Translations under genes and position numbers: made by a program
In this document: positions 47,640-60,329 of the stretch, piece after piece
How the letters are laid out: every line of letters begins with the position of its first letter
Position numbering within the stretch: the stretch's first letter is position 1
The notes under the pieces: generated by a model
Told to the model about the DNA's origin: nothing
The model's input: the letters and a program-made list of their open reading frames with translations, nothing else
Database searches by the model: none
DNA from: Malaya genurostris
Lineage: Eukaryota; Arthropoda; Insecta; Diptera; Culicidae
Direction: 5' to 3'
NCBI RefSeq assembly: GCF_030247185.1
Contig: NC_080571.1
Location: 5,763,001-5,827,000, forward strand
Length of the DNA: 64,000 nucleotides

Positions 47640-50252
47640 AATCAACAGCGAACTTCAGAACACTCTCAAACACACACCCACACACACCAACAGGCAGGTA
47701 ACAGATGGCTAGTAAATGAAACAAGACAACCAGATCGCACTATCAACTATATCTTCCCTTAGAATCAAACACCTTGCTTTGGTTTTGCAAATTGACACGC
47801 CAGTCACCAGCTCTTGTTCTTTTTCTATACTGCACCATTGATAAAATCAGCTCAGTTACTTTTCAAGTCAGATGATGGTGACGAACATGTTAGCGCTAGG
47901 AGATAGAAACACACACACACCTATACTCTTTGGATGGTGCCGTTAGTCAGCGTGCAAACAAGCAAGGGAAAAGGAGAAAAAAATAGTTTGCTTAAGATTT
48001 ACTTCAAGTCTAATTGGAAGAAACAAGTTAATACTATCTATTTATTGTATAACCCACAGCCAGAAAATAAGGAAATGAAATGCTGAAAGGACAGTTTAGG
48101 GTAAACTAAGGACAAACAGCAATACCATCATCAGTCAAACATGCACACTCATACACACTCAACTACACCCCATTCGGAGACGCTTGCATACTGTAAGTGA
48201 ACAAACACGAGACCGCTGGAAAAATTTACATCATTTTTGTAAAAAAAGAAAATATTAGGCGGATTTAGAGTTCCTTCCCTTCTTCAATTTAAAGGGCCTT
48301 CGTGTAGGAAGATTTTTATGTCTAATTTTTTTAATAGTTAATAGTGTTCATTTATTTTTGAAAACATCCTATTCACGCTAATGCGAAGAAATATTCTTGT
48401 GTGGAAAAATGGCAAAGAATATATTTTTTGTCAAATTGCCTCACCCTGGGAAGAAGGGAAGGATTGTTGCGAAAAGGGCTAAATTTTCAGAAGAAAATAT
48501 ATATTAAACGTCAATCGCTAGTTTAGCAGATGAAAAATAAGCGCATTGAAGAGAAGTGTAGTGGATTCAAAGCATTAGGGAAATGTTGCTTTTAAAACAA
48601 AATCCATTTACTGGATGGGAGAACATGATTTTCCATGTAAAAAGGCATATTTTTATATTATAAATATTACCGATCAAAATAAACCAATGGACTGTAATTT
48701 AGCAACTTGTGTTGAGCAACTCTTCCTAGTCGGAAGCAGTGCGGTTTGTCGCCAAAAAAAAAAAAGTAAAAAATACAACAAAGAAACTTCTCATTTTGCA
48801 GAACTCGCAAAGGCTGCCCTTTTTGATTTAGCTTAAGAAATAATTGTAAAATAATTAAAAAAAAACACACACACAAACGAACAGAAGACTTGGAAAGTTG
48901 CGTATGTGGGAAAGAAAGGGTACAATTGCACTTAACTGGTTGACGAATCCCTTCGCTGAATCCACATTACGAATTAAACTGAGGGCGCCGTAAGCTCTTA
49001 ATGAAATTAAGCAGTAGCGCTCTCGCAGATTTTTGTAATTATTTTCTCACACAAACGAATCAAAACAAACGAGTTGCCAATCCCTTGCGCGGGTATCAAC
49101 GGATATATCACCTGTGGGGAGAAAAAGAAGCTCACACCACGTAATATTGCGTGTTAGGATTTTTAACAAATTTGTTCTTACGGGGTGCAAATAAAAGTTG
49201 CACCTAAAAGAACGCACGATGTTGGTGATAGACACCAAAATACGAAGTTGTTTACAATGTTGAAACGAATTAAACGCAGAACGGTAAACTCAAACTAGAA
49301 AATTTAATTTTCGAATTATGGACTTGAAGCTGAGATGATAAATCGGTTAGAAAAATAAAACGACATTACCATTTTTATGTATTTAAGCATGGAACAAATT
49401 GAAACTACAAACAAACAGAAACAAAGAATACAACACAGACACCTACACAACTGAACAGTGAAAGAAAAAATAAAAACATTTATTTTTTGTCCTTTCTGGA
49501 AATTGAAGATATAATAAAAGGCAAAAGAATGCTAATATCACTGTTTCATATGCATGATCCGAAATCCCAGCTGTTGGTGTTTCATAAATTTGACATAAAT
49601 ATCACGGAAGTCTGTTGTTCAAATTATTTCGTCGAAGAAAATAGCTTATGATGTATTGTTGATTTGTGACGTTAATCCATTATTTGCCAATGTTGAACTA
49701 AGGCAGTAATTCAGATTAATGTAAGAAGCTTTCTCCTTCTTAGTTTGATGAATGATTGATAAATCAAAATGTCATTATTGAATTTGTCAATTGTTAACTA
49801 GTTTACTGGAGGATTTCAAACTAAGTAGCATTCAACCATTCTTACCAGAAATTTAAATATTGCTCGAGGAGCGACAGCATCTCGAAAGATTCAATTGAAC
49901 AAAACGAATAATTGCATATAGGGCTATTGTACAAATAGTGATCTCATTAGTAATCACCATGTTAGTTACCGGATTACTCGATTTTCAATCAATAAATTGT
50001 GATAAAATCAAATGCAATATCTTTGGTTCGGCATTAAGAAGCAATACCGCAAACAAAATAGTTCGAAAATTAGTCAATACTGCTGTTATAGCTTCGCGAA
50101 AACTCGAAGCGAATACTTCTAATTTCATCTTTTGAAGAAATTGTCCTAGTTTTAATAGTAAATTAAAATTAGAAAATGCCCTCAGCATCTTGGAGCTTAA
50201 GCAGTGTGCTTTAAAAATTGTATTATTAAATAGAATAAATCTTACCCTTGTA

Positions 50253-50492
50253 GCATAAATCAAATATACATAGAACTCTAATTGTACGGAGACACTAACA
50301 GCGCTTCTAGTGAGAAACGGGTGTACTTTTTTCCATTAGCTACTGTGGTTGTGTTAAATGCACAGATAACTTTGTACATGCATTTTAGGAGCATTTACGC
50401 ACCCATTTTACATTAGACGGCGCTTTTGGTGTCACGGATTGCTCAACAACAGTATTATTACACTGGGGAATCTAGGTTTATTTTATTTATGC
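50253..50492. mobile_element. MITE family M1, copy 2
   Basis: The same family as 33927-34170. It shares GTGAGAAACGGGTGTACTTT, TTCCATTAGCTACTGTGGTT and TTAGGAGCATTTACGCACCC, with the inverted ends GCATAAATCAAATA and TATTTTATTTATGC. It is more diverged at its ends than copy 1. Confidence 0.85.
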
Positions 50493-50559
50493 TTGTAGTC
50501 AATCTATCGAACAGAAGCAAGCAGATCTCGAAACTTTAACTTCGAGACGAGGCCGGATG

Positions 50560-51000
50560 ATTAGAAAGAAGCGTAAAAAATCGAATGAGAGTAAACAAAG
50601 AACGATACAGACAGGTGCGGAACAGACTAAACTTGGTACCTTTTAGAAAAAAAAAGCGTCAGCAGGAAGATGGATCAGCTGTATCGCGCAAATGACACAG
50701 ACCATGTGTCACAGGCCAAGGACACCAACGGGAATCTTCTCACGAACGACTGTGAATTGATTGAGACGTGGCAGCAGCATTTTGACTAGAACTTAAACGG
50801 CAATGAATTTATCGATTTAAAATCAGTACACGACCCGTTCAATCGAGATCAGCTTTGGAAAATCATGCACGACTACGAATTTCTGGACAAACCGATCCGG
50901 TTAGTCAAGGTTACGATGGACCGAGTGATAAATCTGAGATCCTAGAGCCTCGCGAAGAATTATGGCAAGGTGTAAGTTTGATGCTGCTTTGGAAGGTATA
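50560..51000 (+). pseudogene. LINE ORF2 fragment (degenerate)
   Basis: Translated pieces such as YRQVRNRLNLVPFRKKKRQQ, AKDTNGNLLTNDCELIETWQQHFD and RLVKVTMDRVINLRS match the linker between endonuclease and reverse transcriptase of insect non-LTR elements. They lie in shifting frames broken by stops, and the segment has no clear ends. Confidence 0.6.
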
Positions 51001-51030
51001 ATAAGAAGAGCGGAAGGAACCTGAAAAAAC

Positions 51031-51558
51031 TGTTTTAATCCACCTAGTGGTGTAATGATGCCTTTCTCATATCAATCATACCATCATATATAATACTGTG
51101 GTATTCTTCAAAATAATTTTCTTCGATTCCGAAAAAGAATAACCGAAATCGGTTTGTTTGAACGTCTAGTGATAAAAACTATTAATTTGAGGTCGATTTA
51201 GAAAACTTTTTACGGGGTTTCGCCCTTTTCAGTGATGGTATACAATTTTTAACACACTTTACCTTATATTTCCGGAACCAGATGAAATTCAGCAATTACG
51301 TATGGGACCACAGGACCTTTCATTTGAACCTAAGTTTATGAAAATCGGTTCAGTCATCTCTAAGAAAAGTTAGTACACTTATTTTCACATTTTTTTGCAC
51401 ATTTTACCCCATAATTCCGGAACCGGAAGTCGGATTCAAATAATATTCAGGAATTTTGTATGGGACCACAAGACCTTTCATTTGAATCTAAGTTTGTGAA
51501 AATCGGTTCAGCCATCTCCGAGAAAAGTTAGTGCAAAAAAACGTTACATACACACATA

Positions 51559-51604
<46 letters not shown>

Positions 51605-51720
51605 TTTTGCGTACTCGACGAACTGAGTCGAATGGTATATGACACTCGACCCTCCGGGCCTCGGTTCAAAAGTCGGTTTTCACAGTAATTGCATAACCTT
51701 TCTATATGAGAAAGGCAAAA
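51031..51720. repeat. Dispersed repeat R1 with GCCTTTCTCATAT inverted ends, copy 1
   Basis: It begins TGTTTTAATCCACCTAGTGGTG, with ATGCCTTTCTCATAT close behind, and ends CTATATGAGAAAGGCAAAA, so the near-terminal words are inverse of each other. The interior repeats ATTCCGGAACC and GAAAATCGGTTCAGCCATCTC, a CA tract at 51549-51600, and ACTGAGTCGAATGGTATATG. A second copy lies at 59669-60265. Non-coding, class uncertain. Confidence 0.7.
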
Positions 51721-54319
51721 AGTCAAACAACAATTGATATCGAAATTTTTTCATTGCAACTTAAATCTGTACCAGAACTGATAGTTTAAAGTTGGATTGG
51801 CGTTGTTCTTATGCATGTACGATGCTTGAAATTGACATACTTTTGAACGCATCGCATACGGCCGTAAACAAGAATGAGGGTGAATGTCAGCCATCTACTA
51901 CGAGATCAGAATGGCGGGAATGAGATCGAAATAGTCGACGATCCCGTGACCTTGGGATCACTGAAGACTGATTGTTTGGGAATTGAGCTTATTTTGGACT
52001 TCGCAGAACGCTTCGATCGAACTACCTCTACCTCTACGGGCAGTGTTGGTGATTGCCGAAAATTTGACAGAAGCTGCTATATTGCTATCTATATTGTATA
52101 CAACATTTTCAATCCGGTAGAAGATGCTATAAGAACTCGAGTCTCTCAATGCATGAACCGCGAGAGAATTTTTCTACATTTCTTCGCTCCACATCATACT
52201 CTGAGTATTTCACGGCCCATGAAAAAATATACAGTCTGATAATGATCGTTGCTGTGTGGAATTTCCCAAGAGAGAATCGCAAGTTGACAATTATCGCAGA
52301 AAATCGAATCGATGGTTCATCTTGATGTTTCTCATACTAGGTTGCAACATTTCAAAACCCTTGTGTGGAGCATTCACAGACATTTTCATAGCGGCAATAG
52401 TAAAATGATTCTATCGCAATTATCCACTGCCCATACAGAATCGGATCGCGAAACGAGAATAAGCGACCGTTTGTTGCTTCAGAGAGGATCTCCACAGCAG
52501 CGTGCTAACCTTTGATTCTCAGAAATGTCATCGAGAGAAATTCACTCTCGCACTGGTGTCTATTCTATGTTAAATGAGCCATGCCGGGTGTTTGTTGTTG
52601 CGATGTTTTCCATTTCTCTTTGATGGCACTGTTTCAATCGTGTGAAGAGTGAAGATTGAACGTTCTTTGATACGATAAAAGCCATCCTTGTCTACGGGTA
52701 CGTGTTTGTGCCAATGCTTGTGGCGGGGGTGTTTTCGACTGGAAGGTGTTGGGAATCATATATGGCTTAGTACGGATGGAAGGTGCACGTGGAGAAGGCG
52801 AATGAATCATAAACAGAATCACTTGCTGGGAGGATGGACCTTAATCCAAACGATATTGTTCGTGCGGCTATGGTGGACTAGGTATGCTGCTAGAATGTCT
52901 GAAAATAACCTGGTCAAAATGGTTCTCGACAACGATCCGACTGGTACAAGATGAAGAGACGCACAACTGCCAAGATGGTTCGGTCAAGCTAAGAATGACT
53001 TGTTTAGCCTGTAAAAACAAGAAAAATCTTAGTTTGTTGTTCATTAGTTATCGTTTGATCCATTAGTTACTGTGTTTTAGGTGTGAACTACGACTGAAAG
53101 TGGAATCCCGAATCCCTTTGGTTTTACTGGCGTAGGGAGCAGAAAGTGTCATCACAAGAAATAGTTGGTTTATTTCAAAAAATAGAATTCCGTTTTTATA
53201 TTTATACTTTTTTGTTGTCTACTACTTTCAACATTTCCATGAAAATATCGAAAATATCCATTATGTACAGTAAAAAGCGGTAGTTTCGTATCAAATTCTC
53301 TATATCTTTTGATTTCTGTTTGTTTCGAGCCCGGCATAACCCACTTGCCGTTAGAAGTTGGCTCATTGAAAATACTTTCGTACAGCGTGTTACTTAAAAC
53401 TAGTTAAACTCATTGTGTGTATGCTCGGGTACTACTCACAAGGTTCGCTGTACAACAGATTCAACAAATTGGCGGGTGATGATGTGTAGGTAAAATTTGA
53501 GGATTTCCTTACGTTTGACGACATAATAAATAGTTTAAATATAATTAAAATAGATCGATTGGTGATGAGGGTAAAGGAGATAACAACAGGTGAATAATGC
53601 TAATTATTTTTAACTGCCTAATAAATAATGGAGGGTAAAAATTAAATACTATGAAAACATATACTTTAAAACATAGAAACAACAATAGTAGGTAATTTAT
53701 ACGGTTCGTTCAAGTTTCACAATTGTCGCAGAACGTACCCGTGCTCTTCAGAAATAATTACTACGACGCAAAAACACTATCTTGAATTAGACAAGACTTC
53801 AACAAATGCACAATTGTCTTGATAGCTTCCCCGGTGAAGAAGAACAATACAATACATTACGATATTGGCTGCTTTTGGGATTCGCTGCTGCATGCTGCCC
53901 GGTTCTCCCGTAGGAGCTCAAGCAAAATTTGTCCTAACGAATAAAATAGTAAAAAATATGAGTATTCGGATCGATTCATTTGCCAGCTGAAGGTTTTTTC
54001 TATCATTGTACACTTTTGGTTGATTCGTCCCACATAGGAAGAAAGAAACATTGTTTCTTTGGCGACAACCGATGATCGTTTCACTATCATCAGCCGATGG
54101 CCATCATCTTCTGATACTAACGCTACTGGCCATTGTTTGAGTGTTGTTGCAGGGTCTCGGAAGCCGGTACAAGAATGGTACTGGTGGTGCCATCTGATGC
54201 CGTTTGTTGCTGGGCTACCAATTGCGGCAGAGAAATTTGCACAGGCAGCGTTTGATTATCCGCGGTTGGTACCTAATTTCGGTAAGGAATACTTATGTTA
54301 GGAGATTCAGAACAATTTA

Positions 54320-56158
54320 CTATGAAGCTGGTTGTCTTACGTGTATTGTTACACCCTGCGGTAAACATATGCCCTGCGTCAAAGGCGAAGGGTGAGGGTG
54401 CGGGTTGTGGTTCTGCATCGAGTTTGTACTAGTGGTTATCGTCAGACCAGGTGGAATACCCGTTGGTAGCGCAAGTGACCCCGGTGTCGAGCCCGACGTT
54501 GTCGATACACTATTGTCCAGATTATTGTTACTATTGCTATTGTTATTGCTAGTGTTGTTGTTATTGTTGTTGTTACTACTTCTGCCGGACGAACCGTTCG
54601 CATTAGTAGATAGCTCTTCCTTAAGTCGTTTCGTCATGTGCGACTTTATGTGCTTACGGAGATGATCCTTCCGGTAGAAACCTTTCCCACAGTCACCGCA
54701 GATCTGCGTTGAAAAAAAAAAGAAACGAATATTACTCTAAAATTCTAAAATGGCAATAGAAATACTCACCTCCGTTTTAACTCCGCTGTGGATAACAAAA
54801 TGCAGGTTCAGATGTTCCTTCCGCTTGAAACCCTTCAGACACACACTGCAAATGTACGGTCGTTCCGGGTTATGCCCTAGTTTGTGCCGCTCTAGATGCT
54901 CCTTTCGTTTTAGTCCCGCCCCGCAGATGTCACAGATAAATCGTCGTTCGATCTTGTGCACCGCCAGATGCTGTTCAAGGCACTCCTTTTCTGGGTAAGC
55001 CATGTGACACTCGGGACAGCAAAACAGAACTGTTCCGTCGAGTGCGGTCGTGATGTGCACTTGGCCCGGTTTCTGTCGTTTTGGTTTCGGAGGTTTTGAT
55101 TTGTACTTTCGCTTCTTGCGAGCCTTTCCCGTTGTAGGTGTTCCGTTCTCACCGTGTGCGGTTGTGGAGGTCGCTGCTGCTGTTGTTGGTGTAGCCGACG
55201 TTTCGTGCAAGGTGCTGCTAGTTGTGTCCCCTGATATGCTACTGGTATCTTTGAAACTACTGTCCGCTTGGCTACTGTCGGCTCCGAACTGCGTGTTGTC
55301 GTTGGAAGTTTCCTCAACGATTTCTCGTTTTATGAAGGTCGTTCCTGGGGTATTTGGTATGGATCCACCGATTAGATGGTCACCATGAGCTAAAGGTGCA
55401 TTGGGTGCATCGTTATTATTATTATTATTGTTGTTGTTGTTATTGAATTTGAGAAAAGGTTGAAGGTTAAGGCTTTGACCTCGTTGCTGCAGGAACTCAG
55501 CAATGTCGGCACCGAAGGCAGGGGCTGCCGTGAGATTTGGAATACTATTCCAAACTGCTTCTTGTTTGATTTGTCGCATAGGAGGAGGTTGATCGTTTTC
55601 GATTTTTATATTCGTATGGATTGGTGGATCGTGGTTCGGAATCTGTTGTTGATGATGTTGTTGCTGGTGTTGTTGTTGTTGTTGTTGCTGCTGCTGTTGC
55701 TGAAGGAGTGAGGCGTTCTGAGCTTGTGCTAATAGTTGAAGATCTTGCGGTTGCAAGGCGGCTACAATAGTCATTCCCTCCGGTAGACCGTGATTGTGCA
55801 TCATTTCTTCGTCCTGTGGTCCATAAGCAACCGTCAGTACGGTTGTTCCTTGTTGAAACCCTTGAATCGGTATCTGCATCTGACTCATTTGGAATTTAGG
55901 TGCTTGCTGGGTTGGTTGTGGTATCGGGTTCGGATTCAGTACTTGAATCTGTACCGTTTGTTGTGCGTCACCAGGCTTTGCTCCGGGCATTGTGATGGGT
56001 AAGGTAATGTAGGCGGGTGTGGCTTGCTGCATATTAGCGGCTGCTGCAACGGCCGCCTGCTGTTGCTGTTGGAAGGCTGTGGCAGCTGCCATTGCATTCC
56101 CATCCATGGGCCGTAGGAACTGCATACCACCGTCCGCACCGGATACTAGACCGAGCAC
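54320..56158 (-). CDS. Gln/Asn-rich C2H2 zinc-finger transcription factor (5' incomplete)
   Basis: Two exons read on the minus strand, 54770-56158 and 54320-54703, split by a 66-bp intron (GAG|GTGAGT; CAACGCAG|ATCTGC, phase 0), giving 590 residues. The upstream edge is an acceptor (AATTTCAG|GTGCTC) with no ATG, so at least one earlier coding exon is missing. The N-terminal half is Gln- and Ala-rich with a poly-Gln run and a poly-Asn run. A basic tract (KARKKRKYKSKPPKPKRQKP) follows. The four fingers begin FCCPECHMAYP, FICDICGAGLKRKEHLERH, YICSVCLKGFKRKEHLNLH and ICGDCGKGFYRKDHLRKH; the last lies across the intron. An Asn/Ser/Thr-rich tail ends the protein. I do not recognise the ortholog with confidence. 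Probably a sequence-specific nuclear regulator. Confidence 0.85.
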
Positions 56159-58067
56159 CTGAAATTAGAAGAGTTATAGAACAGATTAAATTTGTGGTCG
56201 TAGTGAACAAATGGATACAAAAACACTCATTAAAGTATTCAGTAAGGCTTGTAACTCAGGGTATATTATGTGTTGACGTGAACGAGATGCAATTGCATTC
56301 TTTTCGATTAACACCGAGGTACACACTGTTGAGTATGATAATGTGAAATACAAAATGAATGTGTACATGATAGACAGTGCAATAGAACGTTCGAGAAAAT
56401 ATGTCACAGTACGGAGTAACTCTTTCCATCGAAAGGAAAGTGTGGTGGAATTTTTCCCCGGTATCCGGAATGGCGTGCGAGAGTTACGTATGCAACTTAC
56501 ATAAGGCGATTCCAGCTTACATGATTTTTGGACAGGGTGGGAGGCATCCTTTTAAATCGCTATTAACTTACGAGAATCAGCTGATTACATGTCAGTTTTG
56601 TCAACAACCTGCTTACTACGATTAACCTTGCACTGAAAATGCGAAAAAGACTACTTCAACCATATACAAGGAAATCCGTTCAGTAACCCAGTACTTCTGT
56701 TTCGGAAATACTTCTATCATCGACCCAACTAGCAACTGCCATCAATGCACAACAAGGCACAAACTGTGGAACTAGCAATGATCCCGAAATTGCAAACAAC
56801 AATGAAAACGAAATGAAAATAAAAATTACCCATTGTTTGACAACACCACCGACGATGAATCAATGAATGATAAAACGAGCCAATTTCGTTTGTGTACTAT
56901 ACTCAACGTTAAAGCTCGGTTATTACTCACACAGACTTCATCCTCTACCTAAAATGCAATAATCACCTTTAAGACACAAGAAGTATCTGTGCTTGCTCCT
57001 TCTGTGTAAAGAACACTTACTACTCTTGCAAGATTTAACTGATTAAATAATTATTTGTGCTCGTCCTTCGAAAATCAGGTCCCTTAGAGCTTCAACATCC
57101 TTCCGTATTAAATACACTTTCTAAATCTTTTCCGAGAAAATACTTCTTGAACAATTGTGAAACATTAACGAACCGTATAAATTACCTACTAGTGTTGTTT
57201 CTCTGTTTTATAGTATATGTTATCACAGTGTTTAATTTTAACTCTACATTGCTTATTAGACAGTTAAAAATAATTAGCTTTATTCTCCTGTTGTTATCTC
57301 CTTCAACTTCATCACCAATCGATCTATTTTATTATATTTAAACTATTTATTATGTCCTCAAACGTAAGAAAATCCTCTTTTTCTACCACATAAAAATATT
57401 CTTGTTATATCCTCTAAATGCAAGCAGTATTTGTGTCGATTTTGGCGGAAGTATGTTTGGTTGATCCGGAGCTATCCTGGATCATATAAACGAAAGGTTC
57501 CAGAAATTAGCAGCAGAAAAGGTGACAAAATTAGAATCGATTCATACCGATTTGGATGAAACACATATTCATTTGTTTTGAATGGATGGATGGATGGAGA
57601 GACCAATTTGGCTCAAGACTGATTTCTAAAAAGAGGGTAAGTATTTTTGCGTGCAATTTTTTTTCTCATCGTCGTAACTCGGAAACAATAGTTGGTAAAC
57701 GAAATTGATTTTATATATTAATTTAAAGTTTCGTCTTCGACTTATCAGAACATAGCAGTACATGTTAAATTGCTACACCACTCAGTAACTCATGCTGAAC
57801 TGCTACGTCATTCCGCAGTTCAACACAAACCTCTAAGCAGGCCTAAAGTTAAATTTGTTTGAGGCCATTGAATCTGTTTGTAATCTACTTTTTAAGTCTT
57901 TTATTTTACGTTATATAAATCGATTTTGATGCGCCTCAATTAATACATGGATAATGAAAACAATTGGGGTAAAACAAGTTGCACGGTCTAGTGCATTGAT
58001 TCCTACTGTATGTGTTCGGATCGTTAAAGATTTCTACGTAATCTAGATCAGTTTCGATTTGTCAAAT
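56159..58067. other. Upstream intron or intergenic DNA of the zinc-finger gene
   Basis: An intron must start at 56159 because the next base pair inward is an AG acceptor. No upstream coding exon was recognised. The sequence is AT-rich with a short GGAT run near 57585. Confidence 0.45.
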
Positions 58068-60329
58068 TGACGACACAAATGAATCTTTGACAGCTGCCGG
58101 TGGTTTGTTTTGTTGCCTGTTAAAAACGTGTTCCACAGTGATAAGAACTAAAAAAAATTGCCCTGTATGCGTTTCCTGCATCAAGGAGCGATATTTGTAT
58201 TATTCTGTTTGGCGTGAGGCGACTTGTAATTCTAGAATTCAAACGATGAACCTCGGATGAACTTTTAAACTGTAAACAAATCACCGGTGACAGTCGAAAA
58301 AAGTTTATTCTGTTCATTTTGTGTGGTTATGTCATGGTCGTGTAAAACCTAATTCGCCTATTAGGTTTTGCACGAACATGATATAACCTCACAAAAATGA
58401 ACAAAATGAATTAATTTTGACAGCTATCAGTGGTTTGTTTACAGTGGATAAGTTCATCGGAAGTTCATCGTTTGATTTCGAATTTTGCACGCTGCCTTAC
58501 ATGAAACGAAGGATCATCAAATTTAGCGATATGGATGCAGTTGAAAGCAAGCAAAATCACAAACTATCCGCATACGCACACGGATTGTCCCCCGCTGACA
58601 GAGCGAACGGAAACCTATACTCAGTCTGAGGGCTTCAATCCACTTCTCTCTCCTTTTTTCATTCAACCTATTCATAAAGAAATTTCTGCTTGGTAGTGAA
58701 AAGCAAACAGAACAATTTTTTCAGTCCCTTTTACCGAGGAATACGATTTCAACAAACACTTTTTGGTCATTTCCGAACTTTGAATCTTGATCTGAAAATC
58801 AAAACAAACCACTGATAGCTGTCAAAAGGTGAACTTGATTCATCGGTAGTTCATTGGTAGTTCATTCGAGTGGTCATCGTGCAAAACCTAATTAGGTTTT
58901 GCACGAACATGACATAACCTCACAAAAATGAACAGAATGAACTTTTTTTTTGACAGTCGACGTGTATTTGTTTACAGTTTAAAAGTTCATCAGAAGTTCA
59001 TCGTTCGAATGTAAAAATCGCAAGTCGCCTCACACTCAACAGATTCATACATAAATCGCTCCTTGATCCTTGAACACATACAAGGCAATCTTTTTAGTTA
59101 TTTTCACTGTGGAATACGTTTTTAACAGGCACTTTTTTGTCATTTTTTCAATTTTTAACTTGCAGTCGCAAAACAAAACAAGTACACGGCAACTGTCAAA
59201 GATGAACTTGATTCATCGGCAGTTCATTTGTGTCATTTGTGACCACTCGAATGAACTACCAATGAACTGTCGATGAATCAAGTTCACCTTTTGACAGCTA
59301 TCAGAGGTTTGTTTACATATCTATTAACACGTATTCAAATTAGAATGAACGCAATGAACACATAAACAAACCACGGATAGCTGTCAAAATTGATTCATTT
59401 TGTTCATTTTTGTGAGGTTATGTTATGTTCGTGCAAAACCTAATTAGATTTTTTATCGTGACGTAACAAATTAACAAAAATTCATCCTTGACAGTTCAGC
59501 GGTACTGTTTACAAACAAGTTTAAACAAAATCGAGGAACACATCTCAAACAATCATCTTTATACTGCACAATCGTATAGAATCGTTAACAACTGTTTTGA
59601 AACTCTATTTAGGCGATATGGACCGTGAACGGTCTCATCCGTTTTGTCAACAGACAAACAAAAAAACCTGTTTTAATCCACCTAGTGGTGTTATGATGCC
59701 TTTTCCATATTACTTATATTTTCAAAAATATCGCTAGAAGATTCCGTGAAGAATTTTTTTTCCAATCTTGAATAAATAGAGAAATTTTCTTTGGGTATAA
59801 ACTAACATAACCTTTTCAATTTGTAAACAGTTAAGTCACGTTAATAAGATTTTTTCTTTATTTTGCATCGTCGCACTGAATGATTAAACACACTCTACCC
59901 TAAAGCTCTTTCGGATTCGGATGAAATTGAACAGCAACTTATGAAACTATAGTAACATTCATTTGAACCTAAGTTTGTGGAAATCGATCAAATCATCTCT
60001 AATAAAATTGAGTAAGTCTCGAACCGGAAGTCGGATCTGGATCAACTTTTCGAAGTTTTGTTAAGTTTGTGAAAATCGGTTCAGCCATCTATGAGAAAAT
60101 TTAGTGACATTATTTGTCACGTACACACATACATACATGCACACAGACATTTTGTGATCTCGACGCACTGAGTCGAATGGTATGTGACACTCGGCTCTCC
60201 GGGCTTCGGTTGTAAAGTCGGTTTTCACAGCGATTGCATAGTTTTTCTATATGAGAAAGGTAAAAAGTCTGTTTACCGCCAAAATGTGTTTATCTGATTG
60301 AGGTTAGCAGCGACGGTAAAAAACCGAAT
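58068..60329. repeat. Head-to-head array of related MITEs with ATTAGGTTTT ends
   Basis: Four units abut at CCTAATTAGG-like junctions: A (about 58068-58352, left end truncated), B (58360-58891), C (58892-59443) and D (59444-60329). A-C have ATTAGGTTTTGCACGAACAT ends, and C has inverted arms of about 70 bp or more. D has ATTAGATTTTTTATCGTGAC ends and is closely related to each half of the 14672-15353 palindrome. D is split by repeat R1 copy 2. Shared internal words include GACAGTTCAGCGGTACTGTT and TGACAGCTATCAG. Small open frames here are not gene-like. Confidence 0.8.
59669..60265. repeat. Dispersed repeat R1, copy 2, nested in a MITE
   Basis: The same start (TGTTTTAATCCACCTAGTGGTG) and end (CTATATGAGAAAGGTAAAA) as the copy at 51031-51720, with the shared ACTGAGTCGAATGGTATGTG block. 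It interrupts the fourth MITE unit, which continues on each side (AACAGACAAACAAAA and CTGTTTACCGCCAAAATGTG). Confidence 0.72.

Larger units (their letters stand above)
47640..54319. other. Importin-alpha3 3' UTR, then repeat-rich intergenic DNA and the zinc-finger gene 3' UTR
   Basis: From 47640 the importin-alpha 3' UTR probably runs to the AATAAA at 49469-49474 (about 1.85 kb). Beyond lie M1 copy 2 (50253-50492), a LINE fragment (50560-51000), repeat R1 (51031-51720) with a CA microsatellite, and unassigned sequence. The minus-strand zinc-finger gene probably ends near 53169 (TTTATT on plus, AATAAA on minus). Its presumed 3' UTR is 53170-54319. No other coding region recognised. Confidence 0.55.
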
